Positions 9,439-17,784 of a stretch of 64,000 bases of DNA are shown one piece after another; the first letter of the stretch is position 1; every line of letters starts with the position of its first letter. The stretch is taken from assembly GCA_964649515.1 (NCBI GenBank), contig CAZYPV010000008.1:1-64000 (forward strand), given 5' to 3'. Below the pieces are notes generated by a model. It worked only from the letters and a program-made list of their open reading frames with translations. It was not told the DNA's origin and did no database searches. The position numbers and the translations under genes were made by a program. The DNA comes from CALKGK01 sp964649515 (lineage in GTDB: Bacteria; Bacteroidota; Bacteroidia; Flavobacteriales_D; Sanyastnellaceae).

Positions 9439-9455
9439 TAAAAGTAATACTTTTG
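9439..9455. promoter_or_regulatory. Overlapping divergent promoters in a palindrome (rsfS/birA)
   Basis: AAAAGTA-A-TACTTTT (9440-9454) is a perfect 7-bp inverted repeat with a one-base centre. Rightward it contains TACTTTTG (9448-9455), a perfect TAnnTTTG box for birA. Leftward it contains TACTTTTA (9446 to 9439), one mismatch from the box, for rsfS. The two -7 boxes are back to back, so occupancy by RNA polymerase should be mutually exclusive. No clear -33 TTTG is visible on either side. Confidence 0.5.
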
Positions 9456-9490
9456 AAGAAGCTTACAGCTTGAAATACCGAAGCCCTTTT

Positions 9491-10240
9491 ATGCCTTTAT
9501 CAACGCTATTTACTGGACAAAACTTGATTCGTCTTGCCGTTGTTGATTCCACGAACAATTACGCTGCCAAACTAATGGAACTGCCACATTGGGAGAACGG
9601 AACAGCCATCTTGGCAGAAAAGCAGTCGGACGGACGAGGACAAATGGGGCAGGTTTGGGAAAGTTCGGACGAAAATTTTTATTGTTCCTTTCTCTTTCAA
9701 GTTCCTTTTCTCAGAGCGGCAGATTTAGGTTTATGGAATCAGGCTGTTGCCTTGGCAGCACATCGAACGTTAAGCCATTTCAGTCCTCATGCTTTGCACA
9801 TCAAATGGCCCAACGACCTCTTGAATGATCAAGGAAAAGTGGGTGGAATTCTGGTTGAAAACAGCTTGCAAGGTGATCGCATTTCCGGATCAGTAGTGGG
9901 GTTTGGATTCAATACTCGGGAGCTTCCTAAAATCGATCACGCAGCGATGGTCTGCAATTCGCCCTTAGACAACACTGCGGTTTATGAAAAGCTGAGCCAG
10001 GAACTCGAACATGTTTACCTCCGATTAAAGGCGCAACGGGGTTCAGAAATTGTGCGGGAATACAATGAAGTGCTCTGGAAAATGGGAAGCCGGGTTCAGA
10101 TTCAGATTGGGTCAACGAAAAAGGACGTTCTCTTCGAAGGGCAAGATCATCAAGGCAAAGCGAGTTTTCTCAGCGTTGATGGACGAATGGCACTTGGAAT
10201 AAAGTCGTTTGAGTGGCTTACCCTCCCCTATTCAAAATGA
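9491..10240 (+). CDS. birA: Biotin-[acetyl-CoA-carboxylase] ligase
   Basis: About 249 residues, the monofunctional BirA type without an N-terminal DNA-binding domain. Visible motifs are the ATP/biotin loop SDGRGQMGQVW, the catalytic KWPNDLL and the VGGILVE strand. It activates biotin to biotinyl-AMP and transfers it to the carboxyl carrier protein. The start is set at the ATG of MPLSTLFTG, because an upstream in-frame ATG at 9413 lies inside rsfS and before the promoter box at 9448-9455. Its 3' end overlaps the convergent SRPBCC gene by 13 nt. Confidence 0.93.
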   Translation: MPLSTLFTGQNLIRLAVVDSTNNYAAKLMELPHWENGTAILAEKQSDGRGQMGQVWESSDENFYCSFLFQVPFLRAADLGLWNQAVALAAHRTLSHFSPHALHIKWPNDLLNDQGKVGGILVENSLQGDRISGSVVGFGFNTRELPKIDHAAMVCNSPLDNTAVYEKLSQELEHVYLRLKAQRGSEIVREYNEVLWKMGSRVQIQIGSTKKDVLFEGQDHQGKASFLSVDGRMALGIKSFEWLTLPYSK

Positions 10241-10629
10241 TTTTTCAATTCACCGGCAATGTGATCGAAAAGGGCCTTTAGCGGTTTTTCTACCATTTGT
10301 TTGAGGAAGAAGTTGATGTCTGCATTGCTCACCATATACGCAGAACTTCCCGCAGCGATTTGATCTATTTTGATGTCCAAATCGAAGGGGAAAGGGCTGT
10401 CCGCATCGGATTGAAGAACGATGTTGCTGGGCTTCGTATTGGATTTGTGTTGCAAACCAATTTTATACGCCCCCATTACCTTAAAAGAACAGTGATTCTC
10501 TTCAGCTTTGAAGTCGCTCACCTTTCCTTCAGGAAGTAGTTTTTCCAAGTTCTTCAAATCCATGAGGAAATCAAAGACCTCTTCTTGACTGGCTTTTACA
10601 TCTACTTTTTGACTCTCGATGGTGGTCAT
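10228..10629 (-). CDS. SRPBCC family protein
   Basis: 133 residues. The pattern VDVKASQEEVFDFLMDLKNLEKLLP at the N-terminus and the amphipathic C-terminal helix after MVEKPLKALFDHI fit the START/Bet v1-like SRPBCC fold, which binds hydrophobic ligands in a deep cavity. The ligand is unknown. The start is placed at MTTIESQ, because the longer frame would extend into pyrE. It follows pyrE by 4 nt and so is probably in the same transcript, an arrangement common in Bacteroidota. Confidence 0.8.
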   Translation of the reverse strand: MTTIESQKVDVKASQEEVFDFLMDLKNLEKLLPEGKVSDFKAEENHCSFKVMGAYKIGLQHKSNTKPSNIVLQSDADSPFPFDLDIKIDQIAAGSSAYMVSNADINFFLKQMVEKPLKALFDHIAGELKNHFE

Positions 10630-10633
10630 CTGC

Positions 10634-11290
10634 TTAGGTATTTTGGATTCCTTCTCCCCAAACTTGCGGCGCATCTCTCCATTCGGCGAGCGAACTCACT
10701 TGTTCTTCAGAAATGTAGTTGCTTTGAAGCGCTTGTTGAATGAGCGTATTGTAATCAGTTAAGGTTTTCAATTCAACGTTGGCTTCTTTGAAACTGTTTA
10801 CCGAAACATCGAAGCCATAGGTGAAGATCGCGATCATGCCTTTTACAGACATTCCCGCTGCTCGTAAAGCAGCAACAGCGTCGAGAGATGATTTGCCTGT
10901 AGACACGAGATCTTCAATCACAAGCACGGTTTGGCCTTCTTCTACCATCCCTTCGATCATGTTCTGGAGACCGTGTCCTTTTGCACTTGATCTCACATAA
11001 GCAAAAGGAAGCCCTAAATCTTGAGCCACCAGCGCCCCCATTGCGATTCCACCGGTAGCCACGCCTGCAATCACATCAGGCATACCAAAATGTTGGTTGA
11101 TGACCTCCACAAATTGCTGGCGGATATAGGTTCTCACCTTGGGGTACGACAAGGTTTTACGATTATCGCAATAGATGGGTGATTTCCATCCTGCAGCCCA
11201 AGTGAATGGGTTTTGCGGCTTGAGTTCAATTGCTTTTATTTGCAGCAAAAACTCAGCGACTTTTAAGGCGTGTTCTTCCCTCGAATTCAT
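10634..11290 (-). CDS. pyrE: Orotate phosphoribosyltransferase
   Basis: 218 residues counted from MNSREEHALK. The sequence NPFTWAAGWKSPIYCDNR is the OPRTase N-terminal signature, and VLVIEDLVSTGKSS is the PRPP-binding loop. It converts orotate and PRPP to OMP in pyrimidine synthesis. The chosen ATG (11288-11290, read leftward) is four bases from a perfect TACCTTTG -7 box, so the transcript should be leaderless or nearly so. The alternative start eight codons upstream would precede the transcription start. The start overlaps that of the divergent NUDIX gene by two bases. Confidence 0.95.
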   Translation of the reverse strand: MNSREEHALKVAEFLLQIKAIELKPQNPFTWAAGWKSPIYCDNRKTLSYPKVRTYIRQQFVEVINQHFGMPDVIAGVATGGIAMGALVAQDLGLPFAYVRSSAKGHGLQNMIEGMVEEGQTVLVIEDLVSTGKSSLDAVAALRAAGMSVKGMIAIFTYGFDVSVNSFKEANVELKTLTDYNTLIQQALQSNYISEEQVSSLAEWRDAPQVWGEGIQNT

Positions 11291-11921
11291 GGAGCAAAGG
11301 TATAAAGTTTTCATTGCAGATAGACCGGTATTTTTCCAAAGTGCTGTTGAAAAATCGCAAAAAAATCTCGCCCATTCTTTTTGTATTTCTTATACCCAAG
11401 CTTCCGATTTCGAGTTGGTTTATGAGAAACTAGCATCCAACCAAGACATTCAGGTGGTTTTTATTGAATGTGAAGTAGTTGAAGCCGCTTTTACGTCGTT
11501 CAAAGAAGGTCATGAGGAAGTGATCGCCGCTGGTGGACTCGTCGTTAATTCCGAAGGGCGATATTTATTCATTGAACGGCTTGGCTTCTTGGACCTCCCC
11601 AAGGGAAAACTTGAAAAAGGCGAAAGCATCCGCCAGGCAGCACTTCGTGAAGTGGAAGAAGAATGCGGCATCAGCTCACTGGAAATCATCAAAGAACTAC
11701 CAACCACTTACCACACCTATCTTCATAAAGGAAGACGTGTATTGAAACCGAGTTATTGGTTTTTGATGCGTTCTGATCAGGCCGAAACTCCTCTGGTTCC
11801 ACAAACGGAAGAAGGCATTACTGCTGTTTTTTGGCTGAGTGAAGAAGAAGCGTTTGCTCGGGAAACAGAGATGTATCGATCAATTGCTGATCTTTTCCAA
11901 AGGTCGGTGAACAAGGATTAA
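11289..11921 (+). CDS. NUDIX hydrolase
   Basis: 210 residues. The N-terminal part, MEQRYKVFIADRPVFF, is typical of a Bacteroidota NUDIX subgroup found next to pyrE. The NUDIX box fits GX5EX7REUXEEXGU exactly (GKLEKGESIR, then REVEEECGI). The enzyme should hydrolyse a nucleoside diphosphate linked to another moiety, but the substrate is not known. The start codon shares CATG with the divergent pyrE start, so each gene's upstream signals lie inside the other gene. The stop codon overlaps the convergent thioredoxin-fold gene by 4 nt. Confidence 0.88.
   Translation: MEQRYKVFIADRPVFFQSAVEKSQKNLAHSFCISYTQASDFELVYEKLASNQDIQVVFIECEVVEAAFTSFKEGHEEVIAAGGLVVNSEGRYLFIERLGFLDLPKGKLEKGESIRQAALREVEEECGISSLEIIKELPTTYHTYLHKGRRVLKPSYWFLMRSDQAETPLVPQTEEGITAVFWLSEEEAFARETEMYRSIADLFQRSVNKD
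11295..11302 (-). promoter_or_regulatory. -7 box of pyrE
   Basis: TACCTTTG on the minus strand matches TAnnTTTG exactly and ends four bases before the pyrE ATG. No good -33 TTTG is visible, so confidence is moderate. It lies inside the first codons of the divergent NUDIX gene. Confidence 0.45.
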
Positions 11922-13462
11922 TCGTCCCAAACTTTGATTCTCAGGTCGCGCGTTTTCTGCTGAAGGAGTTTGCCCATCCAATCTTTGGCCCCTTCACTTG
12001 GCTTTTTACAAATGGTTTGCTGCAGCATTCCTTCAGGATTAAAAAGCATGGCGAATGGAAGGGCTGAAACGCCAAAATCTTGAAGCAGGAGTGGCGATGA
12101 ACCACCGTAGAGGAATTGCCATCGGTAATTGGGATGTTTAGCGAGAAAATTCCGCAAGGCATCCGGGTCATCATCCATACAAATCGCCACAAAATCAACT
12201 TGTCTGCCAAAAGTTTGATGCATTTGTTCAAGTAAAATGAGTTCTTGCATCGAGGCAGTACTTCTCGAGTTGAAAAACAAGAAATAGGTCCAGTTCTGAT
12301 TGTAATCTTCGTTGGTTTTCAACTCCTCTTTTTCGTTCAGTAACTGAAAGTTGGGAATGGCCATTCCTCGTCGAGCATGAAGTTCGTCCTCGATGATCCT
12401 TCTTGCCTCAGGAGCTAGCGGGCTGTTCGACTCGGAAAGGTCGTGCATTGTTTTCAAGACCATCAGCGCTTTGAAGTCGGGATGATTGATGGCCATTTTC
12501 AAGATCACCAGAGCAATCAATTCTGCATTTTCATCAGAGCGCACCTTTCCCTCTTCCAACAGTATCTTGAGCATTTTACTCCAACTACCGTGCGTATTGA
12601 TTGCCGCTCGAAAAGCAGGGTATTCCTCACCAAATTCGACTTTGTTTAAGAGCGGACCGTAGGCCAATTGGAGCAATTTAATGGCTTCCGGATGATTCAA
12701 TTCAATCAAATCCACTTCAACAAAATCTTGCAGTTGAAGATAATTGAGGTAGGCCATATCATAAGCCACTTGTCCGAACGCATATTCCAAGTACTTTTCT
12801 GCGTAAACGTCCTCCGCTTTGAGCCTCAACTCATCCACATGCTCACTGAACACGGAGAAAAGGGAGTCGATTTTTGAGTCGGGCTTAGGCGTTTTTTGAT
12901 CCTTTTTTTTCGCTCGCAAAGCAGTGAGATCTGTTTCACTGAGCCAATTTGACCTTGAGTTTCTGTAAGTGTTTCCAGAGCTGATGGAAAGTGCAAGATC
13001 GTATCCAGCTTCGGCATAAAATTGATCGTAGGCTAAATCAAATGTGGCTAAGATTTGATTCACATCATCATCTGGAAGTGATTGGAATTCTAGTGCTACT
13101 GGGTTGAATTGGAGCCGCTGCGCTTGGTCTTTCGCAAGGCCCGGAAACGTTACTTGATAAGTGGTGTTGGGCTGAACGATGATTTCTGCAATGCGATTTC
13201 TTACAATGAGAAAAAACTGCTGAGAAGAGGTGTTTTCGATTTGAAAGCTGAATTCTCCATTCTCTGAAATGCTGCTATTATTGATGATGACCAGCTGCTC
13301 CGACAACTGAAAAGGTTTTTCGGCGAGAAAAATCGTTCTTCCAAGATCGTTTGGAGCCGTCCCAATGATGGAGCTTAAGGAAAATGCTTTGAGCGTAGTG
13401 AGGAGGACTAAGCTAAAAATCAGTGCGAATTGCTTCAGGAACGAATTGTTTGACATCGCCAT
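11918..13462 (-). CDS. Secreted thioredoxin-fold protein without a CxxC motif
   Basis: 514 residues (512 if the third-codon Met is used). A signal peptide (FALIFSLVLLTTLKAFS) is followed by a DUF4369-like N-terminal region and a long helical middle. A C-terminal TlpA/AhpC-like thioredoxin domain covers about the last 140 residues (WTYFLFFNSRSTASMQEL, the cis-proline loop SALPFAMLF). At the place of the redox CxxC the protein has STAS, so it should lack disulfide oxidoreductase activity. It overlaps the end of coaD by about 50 nt in another frame and is last in that operon. It may be a structural or binding relative of TlpA proteins. Confidence 0.75.
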   Translation of the reverse strand: MAMSNNSFLKQFALIFSLVLLTTLKAFSLSSIIGTAPNDLGRTIFLAEKPFQLSEQLVIINNSSISENGEFSFQIENTSSQQFFLIVRNRIAEIIVQPNTTYQVTFPGLAKDQAQRLQFNPVALEFQSLPDDDVNQILATFDLAYDQFYAEAGYDLALSISSGNTYRNSRSNWLSETDLTALRAKKKDQKTPKPDSKIDSLFSVFSEHVDELRLKAEDVYAEKYLEYAFGQVAYDMAYLNYLQLQDFVEVDLIELNHPEAIKLLQLAYGPLLNKVEFGEEYPAFRAAINTHGSWSKMLKILLEEGKVRSDENAELIALVILKMAINHPDFKALMVLKTMHDLSESNSPLAPEARRIIEDELHARRGMAIPNFQLLNEKEELKTNEDYNQNWTYFLFFNSRSTASMQELILLEQMHQTFGRQVDFVAICMDDDPDALRNFLAKHPNYRWQFLYGGSSPLLLQDFGVSALPFAMLFNPEGMLQQTICKKPSEGAKDWMGKLLQQKTRDLRIKVWDD

Positions 13463-13874
13463 GGTTCTTTAATATTTCACGCACAACCGTCGAATTTATT
13501 GCCGCGTGCTCGGGATCTGTGAAAAGGATGACCGTTTCAAGTTTTTCATCCATGTACTTGGTCATCTGCGCGATGGTTCTTTCATATTCAAAATCACCGC
13601 CATTTCGCACACCTCTGAGCAAGAATCTTGCCTCGTTTTCTCTTGCGAAGTCAATCGTTAGTCCGGAATACGCCTGAATACGCACATTGGGCAGATCAGC
13701 GAAAACCTTTTTTAGCCAATTTTCTCTTTGCTCAATGGTAAACATGTTGTTTTTGCTGCTATTGCTTCCAATGGCCACAATGATTTCATCGAAAAGCAGA
13801 GACGCTCTTCGCACAATGTTTTCGTGTCCGGTCGTGATGGGATCAAAAGATCCGGGAAATACTGCCTTATTCAT
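13413..13874 (-). CDS. coaD: Pantetheine-phosphate adenylyltransferase
   Basis: 153 residues, normal for the family. The nucleotidyltransferase motif PGSFDPITTGH is at the N-terminus. RFLLRGVRNGGDFEYE and INSTVVREI in the second half correspond to the conserved RGLR and SSTxVRE segments. It makes dephospho-CoA from 4'-phosphopantetheine and ATP. Its first codons overlap the end of rsmD by 8 nt, a common rsmD-coaD arrangement that indicates translational coupling. Confidence 0.97.
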   Translation of the reverse strand: MNKAVFPGSFDPITTGHENIVRRASLLFDEIIVAIGSNSSKNNMFTIEQRENWLKKVFADLPNVRIQAYSGLTIDFARENEARFLLRGVRNGGDFEYERTIAQMTKYMDEKLETVILFTDPEHAAINSTVVREILKNHGDVKQFVPEAIRTDF

Positions 13875-14412
13875 GATGGTCTAAGGTAAAGAAACTAAAG
13901 CGAACACCTCCATACTTCCGGCAAGATTCAAAAGCGGGGATGCTTGAAAAATCATGCCGATCATCGTGTTCCAGAACCAATAGTCCGTTGGGCTTGAGCA
14001 GTGGTTTTTCCAACATCAACTCGAGCAATTCCGGCAAGTTTGGATAATCGAAGGGAGGATCCGCGATGATTAGATCGAAACTGAGGTTGGTTCTTTTGAC
14101 AAAAGTGATTGCATCTGAGCGAAGTGTTTTGATCTGCTTCACTCCATAACTTTCTGCTTGAGAACGGATGTATTTGAGACAGAGTACATTTTTATCGACC
14201 GCGCTCACTGACTTTGCCTCACGAGATGCCAACTCATAGCTCATGGCTCCGGTTCCGCAGAACAGGTCAAGTGTATCGGCATCAAAAATAGCAATGCGGT
14301 GATCGAGAATATTGAACAAAGCCTCTCGAGCGAAGTCGGTTGTTGGTCGGGAATCGAATCCCTTCGGAGGCATAAACTTGCGTCCTTTTAACTGTCCTCC
14401 TATGATTCGCAT
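13867..14412 (-). CDS. rsmD: 16S rRNA (guanine966-N2) methyltransferase
   Basis: 181 residues. MRIIGGQLKGRKF is the usual RsmD N-terminus. DLFCGTGAMSYELASREA is the SAM-binding motif I, and LIIADPPFDYP is the amino-methyltransferase motif IV ([D/N]PP[F/Y]). It methylates G966 of 16S rRNA. It lies between the DUF3822 gene (13-nt overlap) and coaD (8-nt overlap) in a compact operon. Confidence 0.95.
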   Translation of the reverse strand: MRIIGGQLKGRKFMPPKGFDSRPTTDFAREALFNILDHRIAIFDADTLDLFCGTGAMSYELASREAKSVSAVDKNVLCLKYIRSQAESYGVKQIKTLRSDAITFVKRTNLSFDLIIADPPFDYPNLPELLELMLEKPLLKPNGLLVLEHDDRHDFSSIPAFESCRKYGGVRFSFFTLDHHE

Positions 14413-15251
14413 GCAACAAGATTGAGGAGGCTCATCACCTCTTGTTTTCTAAGTGCGCTCAATCCTTTTGAGAGCTTCACGTATTCGAGCCCCATATTGA
14501 CATTCACATAAGTGAAGTACTTCTTGAAAAGCTGAATCCCAGGAGCGTTTATTTTCCAAGGGCCAGAAATGTGGGCTTCGAGTTCTTTTCCATCCAGATG
14601 GTATTGTTTAGCCACATTTGAAGCGTGGTAAAGCACATCTTCATCGCTACTTGTGGGAAAAGCATTGCAGAAGAGGAGTCCTTTTTTGGACAAGAGGTAG
14701 TACCTCGTTTCTTTTTCTTCCACATCGATGAAGAGTTTTGGATTTTGAACGAATCTATTTCGGTGAATCAACGCCTCGATTAGGAGCGCCTCTGAGCAAT
14801 GGAACTGTGCATTTGGATACGCGTTCAAAAAGAATTGCTCCAAATGGGTATGACGTTCATGGATCACTTTGAGTTTGGCCTCGGGGCAGTCTTTGATCCC
14901 GAATGCCATCGGTGCTGTGCCGTGTACTTTTTGAAAAAGTTCGATCGCCGCTTCTTCTTGAAAGAACCCGCTAGGAACCAAGCACTGTTTGTTCGCCTTG
15001 AACGAAACATGCACAGCACTGTAGTCTCGTGAAATGAGTTGTTGGTCTTGCAGCAACTGTTCGATTGTCCTGAGAGGGTCTCGCTCTTCCAGTGCATCGG
15101 TTCTTACCGCCACAAGCAAGTCGGACTCTTCAGAAAGCAGTGCAGACCGTAGTTGGTGTTTGTGGACCTCAATGAAAAGCTGCAGATCTTGTTGACGGAG
15201 CGCAGCACTTTCATCCACAAGTTGGAAGGAATTATTCTTTCCAGTTACCAT
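14400..15251 (-). CDS. DUF3822 family protein
   Basis: 283 residues, cytosolic by composition, matching the Bacteroidota-specific DUF3822 family that is usually encoded next to rsmD. The conserved features seen are a near C-terminal segment of short hydrophobic strands (AHISGPWKINAPGIQLFKKY is only partly conserved) and a middle ETRYYLLSKKGLLFCNAFPT that resembles the actin-like ATPase fold suggested for this family. Function is unknown. It overlaps its upstream neighbour by 20 nt and rsmD by 13 nt. Confidence 0.8.
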   Translation of the reverse strand: MVTGKNNSFQLVDESAALRQQDLQLFIEVHKHQLRSALLSEESDLLVAVRTDALEERDPLRTIEQLLQDQQLISRDYSAVHVSFKANKQCLVPSGFFQEEAAIELFQKVHGTAPMAFGIKDCPEAKLKVIHERHTHLEQFFLNAYPNAQFHCSEALLIEALIHRNRFVQNPKLFIDVEEKETRYYLLSKKGLLFCNAFPTSSDEDVLYHASNVAKQYHLDGKELEAHISGPWKINAPGIQLFKKYFTYVNVNMGLEYVKLSKGLSALRKQEVMSLLNLVACES

Positions 15252-16107
15252 CCGTATGCCCTTCTGTTAATGATCCAAAGCGCAGTGCGGTTTTTTTCAC
15301 GTTTGGTCTTCCGAAGGGAGTTGGGTCTTCAACTAAGATGGTTGGTTGTTTCACACCACCAATTTCAGCAACACCCACTTCCATTTTGAACGCTTGTCCA
15401 CTTGAAGGTGAGTAGCGCAAAGAATCGAGACTCACCAAAGGGAGTTTTTTCTCTCTTCTTACCTCTGGAGCGAACTCTTTTTGGTAGAAAGAAATGTAAG
15501 TCGTGTCTAGTACTTGGTAGCCATTTTCGCCTGTTTCCAGTTGCTTTTGGAAAGCATCTGCCGTCAATCCCAATGAATTAGCTACAGAATCTACATCTGA
15601 TTTATCGAGAATGTACCCCAACTCCAGCGCCGCCTCAAAAGTGGTATCCAGACGTCCCATTTTAAAAACTTGGGGGATGGTTTCTGAGTTGATGAATTTT
15701 TTAAGCTCTTCGAAGTCGTCGGTGTATTTACCGTAGTTGTCGTAATAAGCAATTTGAGCTTCACGAATGTCTTTGAGACGTTGCACTACAGTTGCATCAA
15801 TGCGCTCCTTCTTTGCTCTAAACTCAATTTCCTCTTCCACAGAAAAAACCACTCGATAGGCTAAGTAAAGTGTGATCACCAAGCCAATTCCTAGAATAAT
15901 ACGACTAACGCTCAGGCTAAATTTAGACAAGAGAACAGGCATGGCAATGATCCCAACAAGAATCAAAGTTAAGGAAGCCCAAAGCATGTCTGTTGGCTGC
16001 GATTCGATCGAGTCGCCCGATAAATATTTGATCAGAAAACTAATCCCTCCGAGGATGAGGAGAAAGGAGATAACGTATTTCCCAAGTGTTCTTCCTAAAT
16101 TTTCCAT
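15232..16107 (-). CDS. Conserved membrane protein of unknown function
   Basis: 291 residues. Three hydrophobic segments near the N-terminus (about 11-27, 42-61 and 69-90) are followed by a soluble C-terminal domain. Directly after the membrane part, an amphipathic stretch (RLKDIREAQIAYYDNYGKYTDD is its core, about residues 115-137) resembles the start of pilin-like or pseudopilin-like domains, though that may be convergence. Many Bacteroidota have such a gene ahead of DUF3822-rsmD-coaD. The function is not known. It is the first gene of the overlapping five-gene operon. Confidence 0.7.
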   Translation of the reverse strand: MENLGRTLGKYVISFLLILGGISFLIKYLSGDSIESQPTDMLWASLTLILVGIIAMPVLLSKFSLSVSRIILGIGLVITLYLAYRVVFSVEEEIEFRAKKERIDATVVQRLKDIREAQIAYYDNYGKYTDDFEELKKFINSETIPQVFKMGRLDTTFEAALELGYILDKSDVDSVANSLGLTADAFQKQLETGENGYQVLDTTYISFYQKEFAPEVRREKKLPLVSLDSLRYSPSSGQAFKMEVGVAEIGGVKQPTILVEDPTPFGRPNVKKTALRFGSLTEGHTDGNWKE

Positions 16108-16193
16108 ATTGATGTGTCTTTTCTCTTTTAAGGAACGATGGCAAACTTACCATTTTTTTTTAATCGTTGGCTCACGAATATGAACGAAAAGTA

Positions 16194-16201
16194 TACGTTT
16201 G
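16194..16201 (+). promoter_or_regulatory. -7 box of the RecD-like helicase gene
   Basis: TACGTTTG is an exact TAnnTTTG match 24 nt before the preferred ATG. A TTG at 16167-16169 is somewhat too far away (24 nt) for a standard -33 element. A second near match, TATCTTTC, lies closer to the ATG. Confidence 0.4.
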
Positions 16202-16225
16202 AAAAGCCATATCTTTCGGCCTGAA

Positions 16226-17674
16226 ATGAAAGAAGTAGCTGCGTTTACCCTTGCTTTAAAGAAGTACTTTCCTTACGCGCCCACCCCTGGCCAAGACGCC
16301 TTGCTTCATGCTCTTTCGCGCTTTACTTTTTCCAAAATGCCTAGATGCACTTTGGTGGTTAAAGGGTACGCTGGTACGGGAAAAACAACAGCGGTTGGAG
16401 CTTATGTGGGAGCCTTGCGACTTACTGAATACGACATTGTGTTGCTTGCACCTACGGGAAGAGCCGCTAAAGTATTGAGTCAATATGCCAAAAGACCCGC
16501 TTTCACGATTCACAAAAAAATCTACTTTCCGACAAAAAATGCCTCTGGCGGAATGGCTTATGGATTGGGGGTGAATCGGCATAAAAAGACCATCTTCTTG
16601 GTCGATGAAGCCTCAATGATTGGAGGACAATCGGGCATGAGTAGCGAGCAATCCTTTCAATATCGCGATTTGTTGGAAGATTTGATCGACTATGTTTTTC
16701 AAGGGGAAGATTGTCGGTTAATCCTCGTAGGAGATCAAGCTCAATTACCTCCCGTTGGCAGTGATGAGAGTCCGGCACTCGATACTGAAGCCCTTCGATC
16801 ATCCTTTTACCTTACGATTGCAGACATACAACTGACCGATGTGGTTCGTCAAGAAATGGACAGCGGGATATTGTTTAACGCCACCAGCTTGCGAAAAGCC
16901 ATCACTAGCGGACAAGAAGGATTTCCTCGTCTTCATCCTGAGGGGTTTTCGGATGTTATACCTGTTTCGGGGGAGGAATTGGAAGAAGTTTTGGATCAAC
17001 TCTATTCCAAATACACTCGGGAGGGTGTTATGTTGATTACCAGAAGTAACAAGCGGGCTAATCAATTCAATCAGCACATTCGTTCGCGCATACTTTGGTT
17101 TGAGGAAGAGCTGAACTCGGGAGACCTGTTAATGGTAGTGAAGAACAATTATTTTTGGTTGAACGCCTACAAGGATGCTCCTACTAATTTCATCGCCAAT
17201 GGAGACATTGTTGAGGTGAATAAAGTCATTCGGTATCATGAAATCTATGGTCGGCGATTTGCAGATGTTGAAGTTCGCTTGCTTGATTATCCTGATTTCA
17301 TCCCATTTGAAGTGCGCATTTTGGTAGACACCATCAATGTGGAAGGACCTAACCTGCCCATGGCTGAAATCAAGGCCTTGTACCATGCCATCACGGAAGA
17401 CTATCTTGATCTTCGAGACCGCAAAAAAATCCATAAAGCCGTTATGGAAGATCCTTTTTATAATGCGCTCCAAATCAAATTCGCCTACGCTGTCACCTGT
17501 CATAAATCACAAGGAGGACAGTGGCCAGCCATCATTGTGGATCAAGGGTACATCACGGAAGAAATGTTGGACATTTCATTATTGCGTTGGTTTTACACTG
17601 CCTTTACACGGGCTCAGGAAGAAATCTATCTTCTCAACTTTCACCCTGAATTTTTCGGTGAAGCACGAGAATAG
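16226..17674 (+). CDS. RecD-like ATP-dependent DNA helicase
   Basis: About 482 residues of a superfamily 1B helicase. Motifs are Walker A GYAGTGKTT near residue 50, motif Ia LAPTGRAAK, DEASMIG as motif II, LVGDQAQLPPVG as motif III, and the C-terminal UvrD_C_2 part with YAVTCHKSQGGQW and YTAFTRAQE. It belongs to the short RecD2-like AAA/exodeoxyribonuclease V subunit-like proteins common in Bacteroidota, not to a RecBCD complex. It probably acts in DNA repair. The start at MKEVAAFTL is chosen over an ATG nine codons upstream because of the promoter position. Confidence 0.85.
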   Translation: MKEVAAFTLALKKYFPYAPTPGQDALLHALSRFTFSKMPRCTLVVKGYAGTGKTTAVGAYVGALRLTEYDIVLLAPTGRAAKVLSQYAKRPAFTIHKKIYFPTKNASGGMAYGLGVNRHKKTIFLVDEASMIGGQSGMSSEQSFQYRDLLEDLIDYVFQGEDCRLILVGDQAQLPPVGSDESPALDTEALRSSFYLTIADIQLTDVVRQEMDSGILFNATSLRKAITSGQEGFPRLHPEGFSDVIPVSGEELEEVLDQLYSKYTREGVMLITRSNKRANQFNQHIRSRILWFEEELNSGDLLMVVKNNYFWLNAYKDAPTNFIANGDIVEVNKVIRYHEIYGRRFADVEVRLLDYPDFIPFEVRILVDTINVEGPNLPMAEIKALYHAITEDYLDLRDRKKIHKAVMEDPFYNALQIKFAYAVTCHKSQGGQWPAIIVDQGYITEEMLDISLLRWFYTAFTRAQEEIYLLNFHPEFFGEARE

Positions 17675-17731
17675 ATGCATACGACTGAAAATCAATGCAC
17701 TATTCCATCATCAACCCGAAAAAAAAGACAT

Positions 17732-17764
17732 AAAAAAAGCAGTCTCCCGTTGGAAGACCGCTTT
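17732..17764 (-). terminator. Terminator of icd
   Basis: The stem AGCGGTCT/AGACTGCT (one G-T pair) around a short loop is followed on the minus strand by seven T. It lies 20 nt after the icd stop. The plus strand also has a short T run, so it may act in both directions for the convergent helicase gene. Confidence 0.75.
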
Positions 17765-17784
17765 TCGCAATGCATTTCCTTCGA

